Assembly: GCF_024978135.1 (NCBI RefSeq)
Contig: NZ_JANTEZ010000005.1
Coordinates: forward strand, 124,001 to 188,000
Length of the DNA stretch: 64,000 nucleotides
Source of the DNA: Herbiconiux gentiana
GTDB lineage: Bacteria; Actinomycetota; Actinomycetes; Actinomycetales; Microbacteriaceae
Reading direction: 5' to 3'
Both the position numbers and the translations under genes were made by a program. Below are positions 59,110-64,000 of the stretch, in pieces (the stretch's first letter is position 1; every line of letters starts with the position of its first letter). A model generated the notes under the pieces. That model saw nothing but the letters and a program-made list of their open reading frames with translations, ran no database searches and was not told where the DNA came from.

Positions 59110-60003
59110 CTAGTGCGTCGGCGACCCGCCCGTGACGGCGATGGTCTCGCCCACGACGTAGCTCGACTCCTGCGAGGCGAGGAAGACGAAGGCCGGTGCG
59201 AGCTCGACCGGCTGGCCGGCGCGGCCCATGGGCGTCTCGCTGCCGAACTCCTCGATCTTCTCGTTCGGCACGAAGGCCGGCTGCAGCGGCGTCCAGACGG
59301 GGCCGGGGGCCACGCCGTTCACGCGGATGCCGCGCTCGATCAGCTGCTGCGCCATCGCCCGGGTCCAGTTGGCGATGCCCGCCTTCGAGACCGCGTACTC
59401 GGCCAGCGACGGCGACGGCACGAAGCCCTGGATGCTCGACGTCGTGATGATCGACGAACCCGGCTTCAGGTGCGACGAGGCCGCCTTGGTGAGCCAGAAC
59501 AGCGGGTAGATGTTCGTCTTGAGCACCTTGTCGAGGGTCTCGGTCTCGAAGTCGTCGATGCTGTCGACCGTGGGCATGGCGCCCGCGTTGATGACGAGGA
59601 TGTCGAGACCGCCGAGTCCCTCGACGGCGTCGGCGACGATCTGCTGGTCGACCGCCTCGTCCTGCAGGTCGCCGGGCAGCAGCACCGCGGTTCGGCCCTC
59701 GGCGCGGATCAGCTCGGCGACCTCCTCGGCCTCCGCCTGCTCCTCGGGGAGGTAGCTCAGCGCCACGTCGGCGCCCTCGCGGGCGTAGGCGATGGCCACG
59801 GCGCGGCCGATGCCGGAGTCCGCTCCGGTGACGAGCGCCTTGCGGCCGGGCAGACGGCCGGTGCCGACGTACGTGGTCTCACCGTGGTCGGGGGCCGGGT
59901 CCATCTTGCGGCTGTCGCCGGGCCCCTCCTGCTGCTGGGGCGGGAACGGCGGGCGCGGGTACTGGGTGGTCGGATCCTGGGGCGTGTACATGGTGTCGGA
60001 CAT
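59110..60003 (-). CDS. Short-chain dehydrogenase/reductase, YghA/YdaD-like
   Basis: 297 residues from ATG 60003. The NAD(P) motif is ALVTGADSGIGRAVAIAYAR, the NNAG-like LVINAGAMPT, and the catalytic Ser-Tyr-Lys is in SSIQGF...YAVSKAGIANW. The 45-residue leader (YPRPPFPPQQQEGPGDSRKM, then DPAPDHGETTYVGTGRLPGR) and LPEEQAEAEEV are typical of the stress-associated SDR group (Bacillus YhdF/GsiB-neighbour type). Substrate unknown. Confidence 0.92.
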   Translation of the reverse strand: MSDTMYTPQDPTTQYPRPPFPPQQQEGPGDSRKMDPAPDHGETTYVGTGRLPGRKALVTGADSGIGRAVAIAYAREGADVALSYLPEEQAEAEEVAELIRAEGRTAVLLPGDLQDEAVDQQIVADAVEGLGGLDILVINAGAMPTVDSIDDFETETLDKVLKTNIYPLFWLTKAASSHLKPGSSIITTSSIQGFVPSPSLAEYAVSKAGIANWTRAMAQQLIERGIRVNGVAPGPVWTPLQPAFVPNEKIEEFGSETPMGRAGQPVELAPAFVFLASQESSYVVGETIAVTGGSPTH

Positions 60004-60121
60004 GCTGGCGACGCTACGACGGTCGCGCCCGTTCCGCGCGGGGCTTGCAGCCTGCTGGCAGGCGGCGTAGTCGCTGCGCCGGTGATGCCGTGCGCTGCGC
60101 GCGGGGGCATGATCGAGAGCG

Positions 60122-62104
60122 ATGACACCTTCACCGGCCGGCTCGGCGCCCCAGCTCCCCACCCGCTACGTCGACCTGCGCGACTACGCCGCGATCGGCG
60201 ACGGCCGGACCGTCGCCCTGATCGCCCTCGACGGCCAGGTCGACTGGATGCCCGTTCCGGCCCTGCACTCGCCCCCCGTCTTCGCCGCCCTCGTCGACGG
60301 CCCCGGTGGCGGCCGCTTCGAGCTCCGCCCCGAGGGCGACTTCACCACCGAACGCCGCTACGTCGAGGGCACGAACGTGCTGCAGACCACCTTCACCACC
60401 GCGACCGGCGTGGTGCGGGTGACGGATGCGCTGGTCACCGGTGTCGCCGGACGGCTGCCCTGGCTCGAGCTCGCCCGCCGGATCGAGGGGCTCGAGGGGT
60501 CGGTGCCGATGCGCTGGGCGGTCGTCCCGGGAGCCGTGTTCGACGGGCTGCAGGACGACGGGGCCGGGCTGGACGACGCGGAGGACGGCGGCGGCACGTC
60601 ATCGCACGAGGACGTGTCCGACCGCGCATCCGGCCCTCTCGTCGAGGACTCGGGCGAGGACGGCAGCGACATACCTGGGGTGAAGCGCGTCGACACGGTG
60701 CACGGACCGCTGCTGCGTGTGGGCCGGATCGACCTCGTGCTGGTCGGCAGCGAGCACGGCCGGATCGACCCGGCCGAGCCCGGCGACGGCTTCCCCGACG
60801 GGCCGCTGTCGTTCTACGGCGCCTTCACCGCGACCGCGGGGTCACGCCACCTGCTCACGCTCTGCGGCACCGACGACGAGCCGATCCACGTGCCGGTGCC
60901 CGAGAACGTCGACCGCGGCATCGACCGCTCGATCGAGAGCTGGCAGGCCTGGACCCGCGAGTTCGACGGCCCCGACGACGAGGACGACGAGTGGACCGAT
61001 GTGGTGCAGCGCAGCGCCCTGGCCCTCAAACTGCTCATCTTCAGCCCCACCGGATCGATCGCGGCCGCCGCCACCACGGGCCTGCCCGAGAACCGCACGG
61101 GAGGGAAGAACTACGACTACCGCTTCGCCTGGGTGCGCGACCTCGCCTACACGGTGGGCGCCCTCGTCGAGTTCGGTCTGCGCGAGGAGACGCACGCGGC
61201 CGTGTCGTGGGTGCTGAAGACGCTTAAGCAGTACGAGGGCGAGCTGCACATTTTCTTCCGCCTCGACGGCTCGCTGCCGGGCGAGATGCACGACGCCCCC
61301 GCCGAGGGCTGGCGCGGGATCGGCCCGGTGCGCATCGGCAACGACGCCAGCGACCAGCTGCAGCTCGGGGTCTACGCCGATGTCGTCGGCATCATGGCGC
61401 GCTATGTCGACGCCGGGAACATCTTGGACGAGCGCACGAGCGAGCTGATCGTCGCCTTCACCGACGCGGCCTGCCGCAACTGGCCGAAGAAGGACTCGGG
61501 CATGTGGGAGCTGCCCGAGGAGGAGCACTATGTCTCGAGCAAGGTGGGCTGCTGGCAGGCGATCACCGACGCGCTGCACCTCGCCGAGATCGGCGAGATC
61601 AAGCCGAGCGACGACGACCTGTCGCACTGGCGCGAGAACCGTCGGCTGATCGAGGAGTGGGTGGCCGAGCACGGGTGGAGCGAGGAGCGGGGCTCGTACC
61701 TGATGCACCCCGGCAGCGATCGGCTCGACGCGTCGATCCTGCTGCACGCCGACCGTGACTTCGGGCCGCGTGCCCGAATGGACGCCACCATCGCCCGCAT
61801 CGACGAGGAGCTGTCGGCCGGGCCGCTGCTCTACCGCTACAGCGGGGTCGACGAGGAGGAGGGCACGTTCGTGGCCTGCGCGTTCTGGCTCACCGAGGCG
61901 CTGGCCCGCACGGGGCGGGTGGGCGATGCGAGCGAGCGGATGCGCGCCCTGATCCCCCTCGCCAACGACGTCGGCCTCTACAGCGAGATCATCGCGGCGT
62001 CGGATCACGCGTTCCTCGGGAATCTGCCGCAGGGGTTGAGTCATCTGGCGCTGATCAATGCGGCGCTGTCGATCCGTTCCGCCGGGTCGGAGGCTCGCGT
62101 CTAG
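60122..62104 (+). CDS. GH15 glycoside hydrolase (glucoamylase/trehalase-like)
   Basis: 660 residues from ATG 60122. N-terminal beta-sandwich with YAAIGDGRTVALIALDGQVD; (alpha/alpha)6 barrel with KNYDYRFAWVRDLAYTVGAL, IGNDASDQLQLGVYADVVGI and GMWELPEEEHYVSSKVGCWQ, and a final GTFVACAFWLTEALARTGRV. Catalytic Glu pair falls in the GMWELPEE region and near the C-terminus, as in the family. Likely intracellular trehalose or alpha-glucan hydrolase. A 45-residue acidic insertion (DDAEDGGGTSSHEDVSDRAS) near residue 155 is not conserved. Confidence 0.92.
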   Translation: MTPSPAGSAPQLPTRYVDLRDYAAIGDGRTVALIALDGQVDWMPVPALHSPPVFAALVDGPGGGRFELRPEGDFTTERRYVEGTNVLQTTFTTATGVVRVTDALVTGVAGRLPWLELARRIEGLEGSVPMRWAVVPGAVFDGLQDDGAGLDDAEDGGGTSSHEDVSDRASGPLVEDSGEDGSDIPGVKRVDTVHGPLLRVGRIDLVLVGSEHGRIDPAEPGDGFPDGPLSFYGAFTATAGSRHLLTLCGTDDEPIHVPVPENVDRGIDRSIESWQAWTREFDGPDDEDDEWTDVVQRSALALKLLIFSPTGSIAAAATTGLPENRTGGKNYDYRFAWVRDLAYTVGALVEFGLREETHAAVSWVLKTLKQYEGELHIFFRLDGSLPGEMHDAPAEGWRGIGPVRIGNDASDQLQLGVYADVVGIMARYVDAGNILDERTSELIVAFTDAACRNWPKKDSGMWELPEEEHYVSSKVGCWQAITDALHLAEIGEIKPSDDDLSHWRENRRLIEEWVAEHGWSEERGSYLMHPGSDRLDASILLHADRDFGPRARMDATIARIDEELSAGPLLYRYSGVDEEEGTFVACAFWLTEALARTGRVGDASERMRALIPLANDVGLYSEIIAASDHAFLGNLPQGLSHLALINAALSIRSAGSEARV

Positions 62105-62139
62105 CGGCTCGCGGCTCGCGGCTCGCGGCTCGCGGCTCG
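62105..62139 (+). repeat. 7-bp tandem repeat, CGGCTCG x5
   Basis: Five exact copies of CGGCTCG follow the GH15 stop codon (62102-62104) and end 3 bp before the stop of the convergent hypothetical gene. Confidence 0.9.
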
Positions 62140-62141
62140 CC

Positions 62142-62618
62142 TCAGGGGCGCGCTTCGTGGTGGCGGCGGCCGTGGGTGCGGCGGTCCTCCTTCATCTCCG
62201 CCTCGAACAGATGACGGCGGCCGGCGGCGAGCTGGTCGCGGGCATCACGCTCCGCGTCGCGGAAGGCGGTGTAGTAGGTGTCGTCGAAGTCCTCGACGAT
62301 CTGGAACGTCCACCGGCCCTCGATGACGTTGCGGCCCACGACCTCGCGGTCGATGCGGTCGGCGAGCTCGTCGTGTCCGGCGTCGCGCAGCAGGCCGACG
62401 GCCTCGCCGAGCGCGAGGTCGGCCTTGCCGGTCAGGCGGTGGAAGCCGTACAGGAACCCACGCGCCTGCTCCATCACCTCGAGGGCCTCGGACAGCTTGC
62501 CCAGCGCCTCCACAGTGGCGTCGTCGAGCCCCTCGGGGCGCCGATGCGCGGCGTCGGGGCCGTCGTCGCGGTCGGTGGTTCGTTGCTCGTTTCTCGTTTC
62601 GGTCCTGTCGTCGCTCAT
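62142..62618 (-). CDS. Hypothetical protein, helical
   Basis: 158 residues from ATG 62618 (MSDDRTETRNEQRTTDRDDG). An acidic/basic N-terminal 40 residues, then helix-rich segments LSEALEVMEQARGFLYGFHR and ADLALGEAVGLLRDAGHDEL, with GRNVIEGRWTFQIVEDFDDT then YYTAFRDAERDARDQLAAGR. Widespread in actinomycetes but unnamed. It faces the GH15 gene across a repeat. Confidence 0.75.
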   Translation of the reverse strand: MSDDRTETRNEQRTTDRDDGPDAAHRRPEGLDDATVEALGKLSEALEVMEQARGFLYGFHRLTGKADLALGEAVGLLRDAGHDELADRIDREVVGRNVIEGRWTFQIVEDFDDTYYTAFRDAERDARDQLAAGRRHLFEAEMKEDRRTHGRRHHEARP

Positions 62619-62682
62619 GTCCCGAGCCTGCCCCGGTGACGGATTCCCGCCCACGGGGTTGCGGGCCGGAGGCGACGCCGGA

Positions 62683-63444
62683 TCAGATGTAGATGCCCGG
62701 GTCGAGGTAGAAGGCGGGATCGGTGAGCGAGCCCGGCCCGGTCGAGGCCTGCTGCGACAGATCCCGAGCCGGGATCCCTACGAGGATCGCACCGGCCGGA
62801 GCATCCTTCACCACGACAGCCCCCGCCCCCACGCTCGAGTCGGAGCCGATGTGCACCGGCCCGAGGATCGTCGCGCCGGCGCCGACCGTCACCCGGTCGC
62901 CGAGAGTCGGATGGCGCTGCTCCCGCCGGGTGCTCTTGCCGCCCAGCGTGACCGCGTGATAGAGCATCACGTCGTCGCCGATCACCGCGGTCTCGCCGAT
63001 CACGACACCCATGCCGTGGTCGATGAAGAGACGCCGCCCGATGCGGGCTCCCGGGTGGATCTCGACGCCCGTCAGGAACCGGGCGAACTGCGACAGCAGC
63101 CGCGCCGGCAGCCGGAGCCCGGGGCTTCGCCACCACCGGTGCGCCACCCGGTGCACCCACACCGCGTGCACCCCCGGATACGCCAGCACGATCTCGAGCC
63201 CCGACCGAGCGGCCGGGTCGTGCACCCGCGCGGCGCGCACGTCCTCCCGCGCTCGCGCCGCGATGCGCTCCAACCCCCGTGTCGGCAGGGCCGGGGCAGC
63301 TCGAGGTGCCGATCGGGGCTCCGGGGCGGGGGCGGTGGCCTCGGGCAGCGGTGACGCGGCGCGTGCGGCTCGCGACCGGACGGCACGGCGCGGCTCGCGA
63401 GGGCCGTGGGGCCCCCGCCGCGCATCCGCCGTTCGTTCGCTCAC
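62683..63444 (-). CDS. cysE: Serine O-acetyltransferase
   Basis: 253 residues from GTG 63444. Left-handed beta-helix with [20 protein letters not shown] and [20 protein letters not shown], catalytic His 150s in LFIDHGMG and YHAVTLG, C-terminal [12 protein letters not shown]. It acetylates serine for cysteine synthesis and binds CysK, encoded 19 bp upstream. About 60 N-terminal residues are Arg/Pro/Ala-rich and unusual for actinobacterial CysE, so a later start is possible. Confidence 0.92.
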   Translation of the reverse strand: MSERTADARRGPHGPREPRRAVRSRAARAASPLPEATAPAPEPRSAPRAAPALPTRGLERIAARAREDVRAARVHDPAARSGLEIVLAYPGVHAVWVHRVAHRWWRSPGLRLPARLLSQFARFLTGVEIHPGARIGRRLFIDHGMGVVIGETAVIGDDVMLYHAVTLGGKSTRREQRHPTLGDRVTVGAGATILGPVHIGSDSSVGAGAVVVKDAPAGAILVGIPARDLSQQASTGPGSLTDPAFYLDPGIYI

Positions 63445-63463
63445 GCCTCGTTTGCCCCCGGCG

Positions 63464-64000
63464 TCAGTCGCCGAGGCCGGCCCAGAGCGGCGTCGAGATG
63501 TAGCGCTCGCCGAGGTCGCAGACGATGGCGACCACGGTCTTGCCCGCGTTCTCGGGACGCTTGGCGACCTCGAGCGCCGCCCACATGATGGCGCCCGACG
63601 AGATGCCGGCCATGATGCCCTCTTCGCTCGCGAGCTCGCGGCCCACCTTCAGGGCGTCGTCGAGCGAGACGTCGATGATCTCGTCGTAGACCTCGCGGTC
63701 GAGGATGTCGGGGACGATGTTCGCGCCGATGCCCTGGATCTTGTGCGGCCCCGCCTTGCCTTCGGTGAGCAAGGGCGAGTCGAGCGGCTCGACACCGACG
63801 ACCTGCACGCCGGGCTTGCGCTGCTTCAGCACCTGGCCGACACCCGTGATGGTGCCACCGGTGCCGATGCCGGCGACGAAGATGTCGATGGCGCCGTCGG
63901 TGTCGGCCCAGATCTCCTCGGCCGTGGTGGTGCGGTGGATCTCGGGGTTCGCCGCGTTCTCGAACTGCCGCGCGAGGATCGAGTTGGGGGTGGCGTCGAC
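63464..64000 (-). CDS. cysK: Cysteine synthase A, 5' end cut by window edge
   Basis: The last 178 codons are visible, stop 63464-63466. [20 protein letters not shown], the PLP-phosphate loop [17 protein letters not shown], and [18 protein letters not shown] are those of O-acetylserine sulfhydrylase. It makes cysteine from O-acetylserine and sulfide. It lies just before cysE on the same strand, an operon found widely. Confidence 0.95.
   Translation of the reverse strand, partial: VDATPNSILARQFENAANPEIHRTTTAEEIWADTDGAIDIFVAGIGTGGTITGVGQVLKQRKPGVQVVGVEPLDSPLLTEGKAGPHKIQGIGANIVPDILDREVYDEIIDVSLDDALKVGRELASEEGIMAGISSGAIMWAALEVAKRPENAGKTVVAIVCDLGERYISTPLWAGLGD

Overview
The window is about 70 % GC chromosomal DNA from an actinomycete, most likely a member of the Microbacteriaceae (inferred from gene content and layout; not checked by a database search). 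Supporting signs are the 32-residue ribosomal protein bS22, a BldC-like HTH gene beside it, DUF4229 and PLDc_N proteins inside the menaquinone cluster, System II cytochrome c maturation genes, and many genes that begin directly at ATG or GTG six to eight bases after a TANNNT -10 box. No rRNA, tRNA, CRISPR array, phage or insertion sequence was seen. It reads as core and near-core chromosome with small accessory pieces.

Layout. 1-9.2 kb: a DUF3105/DUF305 pair, an ABC transporter, small zinc-finger and GNAT proteins, an MFS exporter overlapping an alpha/beta-hydrolase, two SnoaL-like proteins and a HEAT-repeat protein. 9.2-13.1 kb: a cupin, a RES-type toxin-antitoxin pair with a repeat-studded promoter, and RecQ. 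13.2-20.5 kb: the menaquinone cluster menD, (PLDc_N, DUF4229), menA, menE, menB and divergent menC. 20.6-25.4 kb: tlpA-ccdA-resB-ccsB with a phosphoglycerate-mutase-like gene, feeding c-type cytochromes that use the menaquinone. 25.6-29.7 kb: a small membrane peptide, an archaeal-type aspartyl-tRNA synthetase, a Phd/RelE toxin-antitoxin pair, four coupled small genes, bS22 and an HTH gene. 29.7-38.1 kb: ArsR regulator, TrkH/TrkA potassium uptake, a GAP-family membrane protein, a NarL-type two-component system, proC, a CDF metal transporter and a glutamine amidotransferase.

38.2-44.4 kb: tadA, upp, a DHA2 exporter, a 32-codon Cys-ending leader ORF before a winged-helix regulator, a 329-bp gene-free stretch with tandem repeats and a structured RNA candidate, a cell-wall-binding-repeat protein and a MarR regulator. 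44.5-49.7 kb: photolyase, then a flavin redox module (FMN-binding lipoprotein, ApbE flavin transferase, RnfD-like membrane domain fused to a ferredoxin-reductase module), and a UPF0126 membrane protein. 49.8-64 kb: carboxylesterase, MFS, a Rieske-FAD oxidoreductase, a very acidic small protein, argG, GH13 and GH15 glycosidases, an HpcH/HpaI lyase, an SDR, and cysE-cysK (cysK truncated by the window edge).

Three themes stand out. Overlaps of exactly 4 bp (GTGA or ATGA) join many neighbours and point to translational coupling. Short tandem repeats sit at the ends of several genes (lipase, menE, MFS, winged-helix gene, trkH, GNAT, GH15), often embracing the stop codon. Leaderless promoters of near-identical geometry drive at least a dozen genes. 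The most interesting unexplained elements are the Cys-codon leader ORF, the structured RNA candidate at 42.15-42.27 kb, and the operator-like repeats of the two toxin-antitoxin loci.
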